From NCBI GenBank assembly GCA_033032865.1, contig JAWHQI010000268.1:1364001-1428000 (forward strand): DNA of 64,000 nucleotides, read 5' to 3'. Source of the stretch: Dactylorhiza incarnata. Taxonomy: Eukaryota > Streptophyta > Magnoliopsida > Asparagales > Orchidaceae. The notes under the pieces are model-generated. The model was not told the origin of the DNA. It saw nothing but the letters and a program-made list of their open reading frames with translations, and did not search any database. Shown one piece after another: positions 30,201-37,630 of the stretch (within the stretch, counting starts at the first letter, position 1; every line of letters begins with the position of its first letter). The position numbers were made by a program, and so were the translations under genes.

Positions 30201-32546
30201 CATATGTACTTCATTTTCACATCATTTTGCATTAAAGTGCATCATAGGCTCAGATTCACCATCTCCACGAAGAATGAGAAGTCTAGAAGAAATATATGAA
30301 CAATGCGAACTTGCTTTATATACTAAACATGAACCGGGGACATATGAAGAAGCCGCAAAATATGAAGTATGGAAGAAAGAAATGAAAGAAAAAATCAAGA
30401 TGATTACCAAGAATGATACTTGGTATCTAACCACAAGGCCCAAAGAGAAGGAAGTTATAGACCTCAAATGGATTTCAAAATTAAAAGCAATGAAGTCCCA
30501 TCTCTGTCAATAGTCCCCCAGTCAAAGAATCATTACCAACCAGCGCCACCGCTAATGTCGATAGCCCCATCTTTACCCCTTCATATCCAGGCCCGACCCT
30601 ACTCGCAGTGATACGATCATCGTCCTCTCGCACGGCCGTAACATCCGATGACCGTGTCCACATTTCATAGCTCCACGCCGCCCTCGACAGTTCACCCCAG
30701 CCCCGAGCCACCCTCGCCAGTCCCCATCAGTATTATTGCGCCTCATCCCAAAACTATCATCCTCTCTTTTCTCCATGCCGATTCCTTTCTCTCGCCCCAC
30801 CCTGGAGCTAGTCCTACGCCGATAACAAATTGACCTCGCAGCCCCATTCCCACAACCTTGTCGCATCTTCATTTCCACCTCTTTGGCCCCACGCCAACCA
30901 TCAAAATATGGTTGCCAGGAGAATGCCCCGACACTGATTTAAATCCACAAAAATCGTTATAGAAAAAATCAGCCGATATATTAGGAACTCGATATTTGAA
31001 GATGACACCATCAAACTCATCACAATCATCCAATGATTCTATTATTATAATTATTTTAAATTGAAATAAAATAAAATATACAAATTTAAAAAAAAATTAT
31101 AATATTATTTTCAAATGGGAGGAGATTGTGCATCGATTGAAGGTGCCACCCCCTGGATTGTGCAACGACCGGAGGATCACATCCACTTGTTGGAGGTACT
31201 TTCACTGCCTTATACTGCACAAAAAAATTTGATCGTCACCGAATACCATGCACATAGAGACTCCATGCTTCCGACACTAGCATTTGCAAACTGTTTCTTA
31301 GGAATGCTATATCATTTTAGTAGATTTAGAAGTTAAATGCTATATACGACATGTAAAACCCAAAGTGGCATGTCCCTGACATTCAACCTTATTTGAAATT
31401 CAATCATTATGAAATCATAAATGTCTTTCAGGCCATCCATTAAGAGTTTTTTTTTTAACTTCTGCACATTATATTGAATCAAACAGTTTAATAGTCTGCA
31501 AGTCATATATCCCAGTGTTTTAATGACATTAAAGTGGAGATTACTGTCTCCAATGCATTCCTTGTTATATAGTAACATCATTGCAAAGCTATTCAGTATT
31601 AACATTAAGCATGAAAAGCTTCAGCCATTCAAGCTCATGAAGTATTAAACAATTTCTGCAATCGTTGATGCAAAAGTTTAACTGCCCCCAATTTGATTTA
31701 TTCAAGCTGTTAATTAAGTATAAGAAACATTATGGTTCAGTCATGGTACAAACTGTAAGAGTTGCTGATTGCTCGAAAATCTAATCCGATTCCGGCAACT
31801 CTAGATCTCTAAATCTGTGTACTTCCGTTGTCGCTCTTTGACTCGGCACGTCAGGTGAATTATTCGAATGTTAGAGAGTAAATGCAGCAAAATTTCTGCT
31901 GTTTGGTCAGAACAACCTATGTTCAGAATCTTCAGATAGTTTCACTAAAATTAGAGAAGGATGGTACGAAAGTCGCCGGAATTAGAGAACCGCCGACTAA
32001 ATAGAGTGAAACAGAAGATCCTTTATATATCTAGGGTTTTGCAATGAGCAAAATTACCATAATACCCCTATTACGATAAGCTTGGGCACCATCGGTCTGA
32101 GTTCCATGTAAAGAATGTTGATCCAGGGTTTTTTCCCGAAGAAACTAGAATACAAGGCATCTCCAAAACATCGAATCTAGTACGTTGAATTTTACATCTT
32201 ATTAACATTTCAACCAACCTCTGTTAATGTCTCAAGTTACATGACATAATCGCTTCCAAATGATAAGGCAAAAATGTTACTGGATTCTAGTTGAACCGCC
32301 TTAAACTTGCCAAATAGGCATCAAACTCACAGCTCTATCATTGCTTTTACTTTCACTTGCTAAATTTCTCTCAACTCTCAATAGAAATCGTACTAAGTAT
32401 TTTGTCGGGATATTGATTTAGTTTTCGTGTTTGTAGGAAATGCGGTTGGAAGTCACATGGGAATCTCATGGGGCGACTTGCCTCCATCTCTGAGACCTCC
32501 TCCCGAAGGTGGTTATCCTCCCCTTCCTTTTGTCGACTGGGGATAG
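6147..32546 (+). CDS. U1-type and CCCH zinc-finger protein (plant zinc finger CCCH domain-containing protein 3-like), 4 exons
   Basis: Joined exons 6147-6276, 6370-6443, 8360-8438 (or 8447) and 32437-32546 give one open frame of 130 (or 133) residues. A U1-type C2H2 finger opens the protein ([12 protein letters not shown]; Cys8, Cys11, His25, His31). A single CCCH finger follows (Cys62, Cys71, Cys77, His81; spacing 8-5-3), split exactly between exons 2 and 3. The end, [21 protein letters not shown] before the TAG, is the hallmark of this family. From family knowledge, the protein resembles animal ZMAT5 (U11/U12 snRNP 20 kDa), so a nuclear role in the minor spliceosome is likely but inferred. 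All splice sites keep the frame and no key residue is missing, so the gene looks functional, although intron 3 is about 24 kb of nested retroelements. Confidence 0.9.
6370..6443 (+). CDS. Zinc-finger gene exon 2
   Basis: The acceptor is TTGTGGCAG at 6361-6369. The 74-base exon completes codon 44 as Asp and reads [11 protein letters not shown]...[10 protein letters not shown], giving the first Cys of the CCCH finger. The donor is ACG before GTATGG at 6444. Confidence 0.9.
7059..7262. mobile_element. Tourist-like (PIF/Harbinger) MITE in intron 2
   Basis: It begins GGGGCTGTTTGTTTGGGC and ends with the near-perfect complement GCCCAAACAAACAAGCCA. TTA flanks both ends (7056-7058 and 7263-7265), the usual three-base target duplication of PIF/Harbinger elements. 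It is 204 bp with no coding capacity. Confidence 0.82.
7933..8122 (+). mobile_element. tRNA-derived SINE with 17-bp target duplications, in intron 2
   Basis: The body starts GGGAAGCCTTGGCGCACTGG (polymerase III box A region) and has GGGTTCGAGTTC (box B) near 7986. The tail is CTGCCC followed by a T run. Identical 17-bp copies of TTAATTATGCATATAAA flank it at 7916-7932 and 8123-8139, so insertion was recent enough to keep perfect duplications. It resembles plant Au-type SINEs, but I do not assign a family. Confidence 0.9.
8360..8447 (+). CDS. Zinc-finger gene exon 3, with two possible donors
   Basis: The acceptor is GGTGTTGCAG, 8350-8359. The exon reads [16 protein letters not shown] and completes the CCCH finger. 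Two donors fit: GT at 8439 (GCTG before GTGAGA) and GC at 8448 (ACAG before GCAAGT, the classic GC-donor consensus). They differ by nine bases and both leave phase 1, so both join exon 4 in frame. The coordinates given are for the longer form. Confidence 0.88.
8471..8690. mobile_element. Foldback MITE (ACCTCCCCT family) just inside intron 3
   Basis: The left arm includes CTTTGCATAATTACAGGGAC and CTCCCCT; the right arm carries the complement (AGAGGGGAGG, CCTTGTAATTATGCAAAG). A second internal pair, TTAACATTGTTAAT and ATGTTAACAATGTAA, extends the foldback. Related copies occur near 33.3, 36.6, 39.2, 42.2 and 58.9 kb. Confidence 0.75.
8843..8892. repeat. GA-rich microsatellite
   Basis: Imperfect (GA)n sequence with interspersed GTGAGAG and GGGG. 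No function is visible. Confidence 0.8.
8993..9178. other. GC-rich island of nested short hairpins in AT-rich intron
   Basis: Within 190 bp are GCGGGCGCAGCCCGC (8997-9011), CACGGGCAAAGCCCGTG (9024-9040), GCGGGCGAAGCCCGC (9046-9060) and GGGCGAAGCCC (9104-9114). The second and third are enclosed by GACGCATC (9013-9020) and GATGCGTC (9064-9071), and all of these by TGTTG and CAACA (9086-9090). Folded, this is a multi-branched structure. The final CCCGTGTCGGGCACTCG is loosely like a Helitron 3' hairpin, but no CTRR end is clear. Confidence 0.7.
9179..11189. other. Intron 3 spacer, unclassified
   Basis: Mostly AT-rich. A minus-strand open frame at 9511-9837 has a Lys/Glu-rich, coiled-coil-like middle ([14 protein letters not shown]) but no family I recognise. 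A minus-strand frame at 10578-10877 is also unrecognised. Probably remains of old insertions. Confidence 0.4.
11190..11805 (+). pseudogene. Gag fragment of a gypsy-type retrotransposon
   Basis: The segment [20 protein letters not shown] (11448-11507) matches the conserved start of the plant gypsy gag domain. After a stop it continues with IPLAMLCME and [10 protein letters not shown], and later [18 protein letters not shown]. These keep the order of the gag core but cross several stops and frames. No LTRs were found around it. Confidence 0.68.
11806..12301. other. Intron 3 spacer before the nested retrotransposon cluster
   Basis: AT-rich, without coding signals or clear repeats. It ends at the AACTC target duplication of the next element. 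Confidence 0.4.
12307..13325 (+). repeat. 5' LTR of outer gypsy element (1019 bp)
   Basis: It begins TGATGCATCCTCCGC and ends CTACATCA, matching the right LTR along most of its length (for example the TTAATTAATTAAGGAC block). Near its end it lacks roughly 80-170 bases that the right LTR has between ATAAAACA and CGACCTCTCG, pointing to a deletion here. Confidence 0.9.
13329..13340 (+). other. Primer binding site, initiator Met tRNA type
   Basis: TAGTATCAGAGC lies three bases after the LTR end and differs by one base from TGGTATCAGAGC, the usual plant iMet primer site. Confidence 0.8.
13669..14112 (+). pseudogene. Gag N-terminal part of outer gypsy element
   Basis: ATG 13669 opens a frame with a heptad-like start ([15 protein letters not shown]) and then the gag core phrase [17 protein letters not shown] and [16 protein letters not shown] follows LSTLSLG at 14110, where normal gag would go on. 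The sequence around this stop is duplicated in the next 312 bp. Confidence 0.82.
13804..14427 (+). repeat. 312-bp tandem duplication inside gag
   Basis: The block starting GGATTACACACTATTG at 13804 recurs at 14116 as GGATTACACATTATTG and runs to 14427 with only a few differences (for example GTCAGTGAT against GTCAATGAT). The length is a multiple of three, but each copy ends in the same TGA, so the duplication came after or carried the stop. Confidence 0.92.
14428..15110 (+). pseudogene. Gag C-terminal remains with CCHC zinc knuckle
   Basis: The frame is broken several times. A well-kept knuckle reads [14 protein letters not shown] (CX2CX4HX4C) near 14959-15000, followed by an acidic tail ([16 protein letters not shown]). 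This binds genomic RNA in functional relatives. Confidence 0.8.
15250..16544 (+). pseudogene. Protease and reverse transcriptase of outer gypsy element, interrupted
   Basis: Protease: [13 protein letters not shown] occupies the place of the I-D-S-G-S active site (Gly reads Val), and [13 protein letters not shown] is the usual downstream box. [46 protein letters not shown] and the catalytic VYFDDILIC at about 16314-16340. Stops occur near 15885, 16012 and 16277. The thumb is cut at 16549 by the next insertion and resumes at 26136 with [17 protein letters not shown]. Confidence 0.88.
16550..16924 (-). repeat. LTR of non-autonomous element (3' LTR)
   Basis: 375 bp, TGTTGCGGTTTTGATAAT to GTGAGTGTAACA on the + strand. 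It aligns along its length with 25741-26130, including the TTAATATTAATCAAGTAATT block and the repeated GCGAATATGCGAG motif. Confidence 0.9.
17242..17374 (-). repeat. Short copia 3' LTR (133 bp)
   Basis: TGTTGGCGAGAATG to ATAATTCCAACA on the + strand. The ends are inverted TGTTGG and CCAACA. It abuts the polypurine tract at 17375-17386. The length is at the low end for copia. Confidence 0.72.
17242..19430 (-). mobile_element. 5'-truncated Ty1/copia element with one short LTR
   Basis: From its 3' end: a 133-bp LTR, a polypurine tract (TTGAGGAGGAG on the minus strand), RNase H, RT and the C-terminal part of integrase. Similarity stops after [10 protein letters not shown] near 19420. The rest of integrase, protease, gag and the 5' LTR are absent, and no matching LTR or target duplication is visible on the right. 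Confidence 0.8.
17400..19515 (-). pseudogene. Copia integrase end, RT and RNase H, damaged
   Basis: Reading down the minus strand: integrase end ([20 protein letters not shown], then [18 protein letters not shown] and [12 protein letters not shown]), then RT from 19006 with [42 protein letters not shown] and the catalytic [11 protein letters not shown], then RNase H start [18 protein letters not shown]. An internal deletion near 17590-17550 joins VARS to [13 protein letters not shown] and removes about 60 residues holding RNase H catalytic positions. Frameshifts lie near 19270 and 19010. Not functional. Confidence 0.88.
19813..20269 (-). repeat. 3' LTR of inner gypsy element (457 bp)
   Basis: Same sequence as 24820-25274 with scattered substitutions and a two-base difference in the GA tract. 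The pol frame continues from the internal region through this boundary and stops at 20101, inside the LTR. Confidence 0.93.
20101..21590 (-). pseudogene. Integrase and chromodomain-like tail of inner gypsy element
   Basis: Zinc finger: [20 protein letters not shown] and [10 protein letters not shown]. Core: [20 protein letters not shown] (first Asp), [14 protein letters not shown] (second Asp). A frameshift lies near 21100, then [20 protein letters not shown] (Glu). The C-terminal part has [16 protein letters not shown] and [17 protein letters not shown], a worn chromodomain. The frame continues past [11 protein letters not shown] at the polypurine region and ends at 20101 within the LTR. Confidence 0.9.
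21209..22060 (-). pseudogene. RNase H C-terminal part and linker of inner gypsy element
   Basis: In the next frame are [20 protein letters not shown], then [15 protein letters not shown] (catalytic Asp), [17 protein letters not shown] and [10 protein letters not shown]. The useful part runs to about 21600, where integrase continues in yet another frame. Confidence 0.85.
21979..23460 (-). pseudogene. Reverse transcriptase and start of RNase H of inner gypsy element
   Basis: After the frameshift the frame reads [18 protein letters not shown] (end of protease), then [48 protein letters not shown] and the catalytic [11 protein letters not shown], then the thumb [13 protein letters not shown] and RNase H start [18 protein letters not shown]. 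The frame is lost near 22050 inside RNase H, where AFYSRAFSS is expected. Confidence 0.92.
23403..24767 (-). pseudogene. Gag and protease of inner gypsy element
   Basis: A 454-codon frame from ATG 24767. A predicted coiled-coil start ([20 protein letters not shown]) leads to a proline-rich stretch, then the gag core with [20 protein letters not shown] near residue 115. A knuckle-like [14 protein letters not shown] follows near 343. The aspartic protease active site is [13 protein letters not shown] near 408. The frame ends after [13 protein letters not shown], where the family continues into pol; the continuation is in another frame, so a frameshift lies near 23430. It has an unbroken gag, and the ATG fits family start length. 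Confidence 0.9.
24820..25274 (-). repeat. 5' LTR of inner gypsy element (455 bp)
   Basis: TGATACCGCTAGGGTATC to AAGTCGGTAACA on the + strand, the partner of 19813-20269. It includes a GA-rich tract at about 24930-24985. On the minus strand the LTR is followed by TTGGTCCGACCTACCGC, which may hold a primer site of unidentified type. Confidence 0.93.
25741..26130 (-). repeat. LTR of non-autonomous element (5' LTR)
   Basis: 390 bp, the partner of 16550-16924. It carries a small internal duplication (TTAATATTATTTAATTAATATTA) that the other copy lacks, which explains most of the length difference. Confidence 0.9.
26136..27021 (+). pseudogene. RT thumb, RNase H and integrase zinc finger of outer gypsy element, resumed
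   Basis: Directly after the second CTGAG copy the sequence reads [17 protein letters not shown], continuing the RT cut at 16549. RNase H remains are [20 protein letters not shown] and, after a stop, [20 protein letters not shown]. The integrase zinc finger is [16 protein letters not shown] with HCTAC near 27000. Stops at 26404 and 27021 break it. Confidence 0.88.
27022..28110 (+). pseudogene. Integrase core and chromodomain-like tail of outer gypsy element
   Basis: [20 protein letters not shown] (first Asp) is clear at about 27056. The middle of the core is badly broken (AYHP.NDGHTE positions are recognisable near 27352). The C-terminal part reads [13 protein letters not shown] near 27865 and a chromodomain-like [17 protein letters not shown] near 28040-28095. 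Confidence 0.82.
28190..29374 (+). repeat. 3' LTR of outer gypsy element (1185 bp)
   Basis: It starts TGATGCATCCTCCGC after CAGGGGAAT and ends CTACATCA before AACTC. It has an extra segment near 29275-29350 absent from the left LTR. Confidence 0.9.
29380..30247 (+). other. Probable copia LTR end and primer site, degraded
   Basis: Pyrimidine-rich sequence at 29440-29700 leads to TGGTATCAGAATC at 29996-30008, an iMet-type primer site with two changes, so the bases before it are probably a 5' LTR. I could not fix its start. A 30-bp direct repeat (ACATCATTTTGCATTAAAGT core) occurs near 30150 and 30220. Confidence 0.55.
30248..30489 (+). pseudogene. Copia RT N-terminal fragment
   Basis: [20 protein letters not shown], then [18 protein letters not shown] and [21 protein letters not shown] match the start of the plant copia RT domain, upstream of the catalytic part. 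It breaks off after SKLK and the rest of pol is missing, so about 4 kb of the element was deleted. Confidence 0.82.
30490..32436. other. End of intron 3, unclassified
   Basis: A GC-rich patch at 30530-30900 has no domain. 31740-32110 looks like LTR-type sequence (CTTTATATATCTAGGGTTTTG near 32019), without a partner. The final part is a normal pyrimidine-rich plant intron end. Confidence 0.4.
32437..32546 (+). CDS. Zinc-finger gene exon 4 (last)
   Basis: The acceptor is TTTTCGTGTTTGTAG. The exon completes a Gly codon and reads [16 protein letters not shown], then the family's conserved proline-rich end, finishing FVDWG and TAG at 32544-32546. A run of 24 G starts eight bases after the stop. 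Confidence 0.92.
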
Positions 32547-32554
32547 GGTGGGGT

Positions 32555-32578
32555 GGGGGGGGGGGGGGGGGGGGGGGG
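32555..32578 (+). repeat. G24 homopolymer in the zinc-finger gene 3' UTR
   Basis: Twenty-four consecutive G start eight bases after the stop codon, preceded by GGTGGGGT. It is either real G-quadruplex-prone sequence or a length-uncertain assembly site. Confidence 0.85.
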
Positions 32579-33283
32579 CAGATAATTGTTTTTTTTACAT
32601 TAAAGTAATATAGTGCATGCTGTGATTTTCCTGCTGTAGAGCAACCTTTGAAGGTTTCAAATTCACATTACTATTCCACTATATAGCAAGAAGTTAGGAC
32701 CAAATCAGGATCATCCTCTGTTCATGATCTGCATAAAACAGAGAAAAGCTTAGGACAATCTTGCTGATTGTTTTGTAATGTGGAAGCAAAGCTTTGTTAT
32801 TGCAAAACACACAGCTGATTTGTTGCCTGTAAACAATATGCATTGTTTCACACAACTATTTCAATTGTTGTACATGCTTTATAGTTTGTATGGTTGCCCA
32901 TTCGGTTGCTTGAAACTAGAAAATGTGTTTTATGAAAAGACCTAATTTGCTAAATTCACTCTTTTGTTCTACAAACATGAGTTTTTTTGTTTCTAACATC
33001 ATAAAATGTCATGCAACAAGCCTCACTCAACAACACAGTTTCTTAATCATAGTGAAAGAACTCAACATCCATAAGGGGCGCATGGTGCATGAATTCGATC
33101 CTAAATCGATTCTAAAACCTTGTCCGTGATAATGAGGAATGTGTGCAACTTTAAAGAGTTTTAATGAGATGAATTTTGAATCTAGTTCATATTTAACTTT
33201 TGATTTGAAGCCATCCTAAATATTAACATGTGCAACAAACATTTAACTCAAAGTCAAAATAACTTATAGGAAAATTACTAAAC
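32579..33283. other. Probable 3' UTR and downstream spacer
   Basis: AT-rich, no coding sequence recognised. The polyadenylation site of the zinc-finger gene should be here; candidate AATAAA-like signals are not decisive. Confidence 0.4.
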
Positions 33284-33470
33284 TTTCCTTTGAAGTTAGC
33301 ATAATTATAGGTTGCACCCCTCTTATTTTTGAAATTACAAAAACTTTGCCCGTAAGTTTATATTTTTCTTGACTTATGCGGGAGATTTTTGTAATTTCAA
33401 AAGTAAGAGGGGTGCAACCTATAATTTAGCAAGTATAGAGGGGAGTCCTTATAAATGGCACTAACTTATA
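33284..33470. mobile_element. Foldback MITE, TTGCACCCCTCTT type
   Basis: ATAGGTTGCACCCCTCTTAT and TTTTGAAATTACAAAAA at about 33308-33347 are matched by the complement at 33393-33424. The outer parts (GAAGTTAGCATAATTAT and ATAATTTAGCAAG) also pair loosely. It is short, with a loop of about 50 bases. Confidence 0.75.
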
Positions 33471-34884
33471 TTATCCTAAAAATTTCTGAGTTTTAAATTC
33501 TGAATTCATGCTAATATACTTGGAGTAGAAAGGCCTCATAAAGAATGTTGAGGAATCCATGAGTGGTAATCTAGTTGCACACCAATTGCAGAATTATGTA
33601 TATATATATGCATATAATATACCCACTATAGTATTCATCATACTTAATTCTATCCATGCACATATCATATGTATCTTCCCACTAAACTATTTCTCCTTTT
33701 GTTATAAGTAACATGCTAGCCTTCCTAAACTTATGCCTTACTTATAATATAGCTTAAGCTTATATGCGTGAGGATCAATCACATGATATTTTTGTGCCAA
33801 AATATTTTTCACATTATCAGACTGACATGAGAATAACTCGCTGCTCAAATTAACAATCTCTATATCATGTTAGAAATTTTCACATTGTATCTACCAGTTT
33901 CGTACATAAGATTTAAAAAAAAAATTATCAAGTGGGAGTCGACAATTCTTAAGCTTTACTCAGCCATGGTTGAAACATACAGACTACTGACATCTACAAA
34001 CATCATAAATGTACGTACTCGATCCTAGACAAACTGCCAACATGCTTTGCAACTACACGCACCAATGGTTAAGCCCATATTCGACCAAAAATTATACTAG
34101 GGTCATTTTTTTTTTCTTTTGCATATATGATATTGGACTAAATAAATAGTATTGCTACAATAATGACAATGCTCTAAAAAATCAACAAAATTGATTAGCA
34201 AGCAGAACTTATTCATCTATCTTCATCAATTCCCTCTTGAATGCAGCATAACTTCATGATCACTCCCACCAAACTGAGATATTAGAAGAAGCATGATGTA
34301 AATAAAGATGGTATATATATACACACACATTTTGTACGACCTTTAGGGTATGTCTGGCGTGATGGTGGCCATCATGAACTTTATTTGTGAACATCCAACC
34401 TCACCCTTGAAACCTTGTTTGTGTTTAGCTTTAAAATGAAATTTTTCTGAGGCGATGGGGCTAAATGATTGTTTTAGGCGATGACAATTTTGTCCGAACG
34501 TACCGAGAAAATGCTGCCTCCTAAGGTATGGCACTAGCTTGAATAGTTAGTATATCGATCACGACCCTTAAGGCCAAAATATGATATGCATTCATTTTAC
34601 TTTTCCATCATTATAATAGATTGAAATTTTCTACTATAGTAGTGCTCATGAAATCTCAAAAATGTATCAAAATTCATTTAAAGAACTAAATGTTTGTGAT
34701 TTTTCTAGAAGCGACTTCATAAATTGTATTTTTGAGCTCATCTGCTGTTTGAGTTTGCATAGTGTCTTCTTGTGACCACGAGTTCAATAATTGATCATAA
34801 TATATAATTGTAAAAACATAATTAAAATTCAAAATACTTACATTTTCACAATCCATAAAATTTAAATCTAAGCTTAGATTGTTA
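33471..34884. other. Intergenic AT-rich spacer
   Basis: No gene or repeat structure that I can support, apart from short TA runs near 33598 and 34312. Confidence 0.4.
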
Positions 34885-35112
34885 TTAATATCTTTTATTA
34901 GTACAAGTTCTCATAAAAGATAAACTAACATGAATAATTAAATTTAAAACATGACGCACACAAGTATGAAAAAAAAATATACCATTTAACCTATGGCTTA
35001 AATCTGTTCCTAAAGATTCAATTGCGGATGTATTGTTAATTATTGCATTATCGAAGAAAATACTCATCATTTTATCTTTAATTTTAAATTCTCGAATACA
35101 TTTCATAATCAT
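34885..35112 (-). pseudogene. hAT transposase fragment
   Basis: The minus-strand frame reads IMKCIREFKIKDKMMSIFFD, then NNTSAIESLG and CVRHVLNLIIHVSL. This is the plant BED-type hAT block in which D-N-A.x.N and C.C/RH.LNL motifs follow each other. Only this part of the catalytic domain is present, with small frame disturbances (doubled Ile and Phe). No terminal repeats were seen. Confidence 0.82.
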
Positions 35113-35820
35113 TTGATAATTTTACATCTCGAACACATTACAGATCATGGTATTCATAATTTTAGGGTACTGTTTTGATGCACACGTTACTAATAACAGC
35201 AGGGAAGAAGAAAAAAATGTCCGTGCGTGTCTTATACGAGTTTAAACTTTAAAGCATGCACACATACTTTGTGTTTGTCAAAAGTAAGCCACAATGGTTG
35301 AATTTGTAGACATTATCCAAGCCTGCAATTTGTTGGTCCCATGCATGCATGAAAGTGAGAGAAGAATGAAGATGGAGTAGCGTGGTGGTGGTATCTTCCC
35401 CGAAGTCATTCTGTCCCCATCTTCCCTTGGGAGATTATTTTTGCCTACTTATACATGCATATATATATATATATTTCTTGATTTAAGCTATTATATATTT
35501 TTTGCCTACTTAATTAATTTGATGGTGTAATAATTCACATAATCTTAAGACTATAATATACGGTCGCGTTTGTATTATGCACAAAGCGGCTTCTCTCAGA
35601 GGAGAAAGACCTAATCTTTGACAATAAGTGCACAAAGTGGCTGCTCACAGAGTACCACTGAAATAGTGCCCCCCTATACCGTCTCGTTTGCTGCGGAATC
35701 ATGCCCTCAAATCAAAGTCAAAGACATCAGACAGGGCAGACCCAAGAATCCATTTCGATTTATGTGCACATAATCATGCTTTATTCATTCAGCATCCAGA
35801 GCATTGGTGAAACACATATA
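35113..35820. other. Intergenic spacer
   Basis: Contains (AT)n at about 35458-35474 and a loosely repeated GCACAAAG.GGCT motif at 35579 and 35631. No gene is visible. Confidence 0.4.
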
Positions 35821-35888
35821 AAAGGGCAGCCCGGTGCACAAAGCATCCCCGCGCAGCAAAGGTCCGGGGAAGGGTCCCACCACAGGGG
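35821..35888 (-). mobile_element. 3' end of a SINE related to the one at 7933
   Basis: GGGCAGCCCGGTGCACAAAG and CATCCCCGCGCAGC, then GGGGAAGGGTCCCACCACA, are the reverse complement of the 3' half of the 7933-8122 SINE. The tRNA-like part with boxes A and B is missing, so it is 5'-truncated. Confidence 0.7.
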
Positions 35889-36128
35889 TGAAAGATTTTA
35901 GAGGGCAATTGGAACAATACATGAATGCAAGAAGCTCACAAAGAAAGTAATGCGTTAGATATTATGCTGCTTTTATCTCTGAGTTAAGAGGTAGTGGGTT
36001 CATCTCGGTCCCACCTGTAACGGGTTGTATGTGTGCGTGGACGTGGACGCGCGCATGTGCAAGATATGATTAATCTACAAAAATTGGTGTGAAAAAATAT
36101 GAAAAAATTTAATGTACAGATAGACTTA

Positions 36129-36258
36129 GGCTTCGTTTGGGGGGACTTATTTTCACCGGTCAAGCGGTTACGACCGCATGAACCGGACCTTAATTAAGGT
36201 CCGGTTCATGTGGTCGTAACCGCTTGACCGGCGTAAATAAGTCCCCCCAAATAGAGCC
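36129..36258. mobile_element. Tourist-like MITE that is nearly all palindrome
   Basis: 130 bp from GGCTTCGTTTGGGGGGAC to GTCCCCCCAAATAGAGCC. The arms pair over almost their whole length (about 63 bases each) around a central TTAATTAA, with TTA on both sides (36126-36128, 36259-36261). Typical PIF/Harbinger ends and target site. Confidence 0.88.
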
Positions 36259-36490
36259 TTAATTAAGTGCTTTGATTAATCAATAGATTATGAAAAGTCT
36301 ACATGTGTATGAGGAGGATACAAATGCTTCAGTGTATGAAATGTATACAAAAGCTACATGTACCTGTATGGGAGGATTAATCAATAAGATTATGATAAAT
36401 CTACAATATGTGCATGAGGCCGGATACACAAACTTCACTATATGAAATGTGTACTACAAAAAATTGTAAAGTTGTGTTTATATATATCTT

Positions 36491-36557
36491 TGCACACGCA
36501 CAAATAACACACGCACATAACACACACGCACATAACACACACACAACGCACACACAT
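36491..36557. repeat. CA-rich microsatellite
   Basis: Interrupted ACACGCACATAAC units. Confidence 0.8.
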
Positions 36558-36560
36558 GAT

Positions 36561-36965
36561 TAATTACCGGGACCTCCCCCTGAGAGTTTACATAATTACA
36601 GGTTGCACCGCTCTATCTTTCGAAATTATATTTACCATATCTCTAAGTTTCCTAAGTATACAAACCCTTTGTAATGACTCTACATTGACAGGAATGACCT
36701 TTTCCTTTAGAAATATAGATGAAAATTGATCGAATATGGCAAATTATTTTATGATATTCCAATTTTACCTTTTGTAATAACTTTACATTAAAAATGGTGG
36801 GTTGCATTTTATCCTTTGTAATAAGTCTAAAATCATTATAAAATGATAAAATTAAAATATCAGAAAATAAATTGGCTGATTTTATCATTTTCCATCCATA
36901 TTTCTAACGAAAAAGACATTTTTCTAAACAGGGAAAATTTAGAGGGGGGAGGTATCCCACTAATT
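36561..36965. mobile_element. Foldback element, complete relative of the one split at 52.2/58.6 kb
   Basis: It starts CCGGGACCTCCCC, has GCATTTTATCCTTTGTAAT inside, and ends near GGGGGGAGGTATCCC. Its middle (36780-36870) is the reverse complement of the sequence obtained by joining 52205-52278 to 58642 on, so it is an uninterrupted paralogue of that insertion site. A related stretch continues to about 37135. Confidence 0.72.
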
Positions 36966-37340
36966 AGTGATTTAACTCCCTTTCTTTTGAAATTATAAAA
37001 ACATCTTCTCCATACAAATTTACATGTATTCAAGGTGGATGATGTTGTCTTATAAATTAACTTTGTAAATTCAGGGATAATTCTCGACACTTTCACAAAT
37101 CAGAGGAAATTCCTCGTGATTACACAAACTGGAAGGAGAGATTAGACTTATTTTCCTCACAAGAACTAGATTGCATTAACGCAAATGTTATCCGCAGATC
37201 ATAAATGGCTATCCGCAGACCAATTTTTTCTAGTTTACAAATTGTAATCCGCAGACCAATTTTAGACTTAAGCATTCGATATCTTTGTTCGACAACGAAA
37301 GAACATCTCTGACGACCTTCTGAGTATTTCAAAATTAATT

Positions 37341-37392
37341 CTCTCTCTCTCTCTCTACCCTCTCTCTCTACCCTCTCTCTCTCTCTCTCTCT
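37341..37392. repeat. CT microsatellite
   Basis: (CT)n interrupted by TACCC twice, about 450 bases upstream of the polygalacturonase start. Confidence 0.9.
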
Positions 37393-37562
37393 TCCTCTCA
37401 CTGCCTCAATTCTATCTTATGAAGTAATGCAGACTCCACATTCTCCAAAAGCATGCATGATTGGAGAAGGCCGGTTCACCACCGTTGCTTGCCGCCATTA
37501 CAATACTACTGCTCCAATGTCACAGAATCATGCTTAAAGTGTTCTAACAAAAGCCGCCGGCC

Positions 37563-37568
<6 letters not shown>

Positions 37569-37615
<47 letters not shown>
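37569..37615. repeat. TA microsatellite
   Basis: About 23 TA units immediately upstream of the polygalacturonase TATA box. Length variation here would change promoter spacing. Confidence 0.95.
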
Positions 37616-37618
<3 letters not shown>

Positions 37619-37624
37619 CGTGTC

Positions 37625-37630
37625 TATAAA
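37625..37630 (+). promoter_or_regulatory. Probable TATA box of the polygalacturonase gene
   Basis: TATAAA 208 bases before the ATG, a plausible distance for a plant leader of about 180 bases. It lies ten bases after the TA array. Confidence 0.5.

Noticed and set aside
37120..37401. Arg/Glu-rich protein on the minus strand
   Set aside because: It is the translation of a CT microsatellite.
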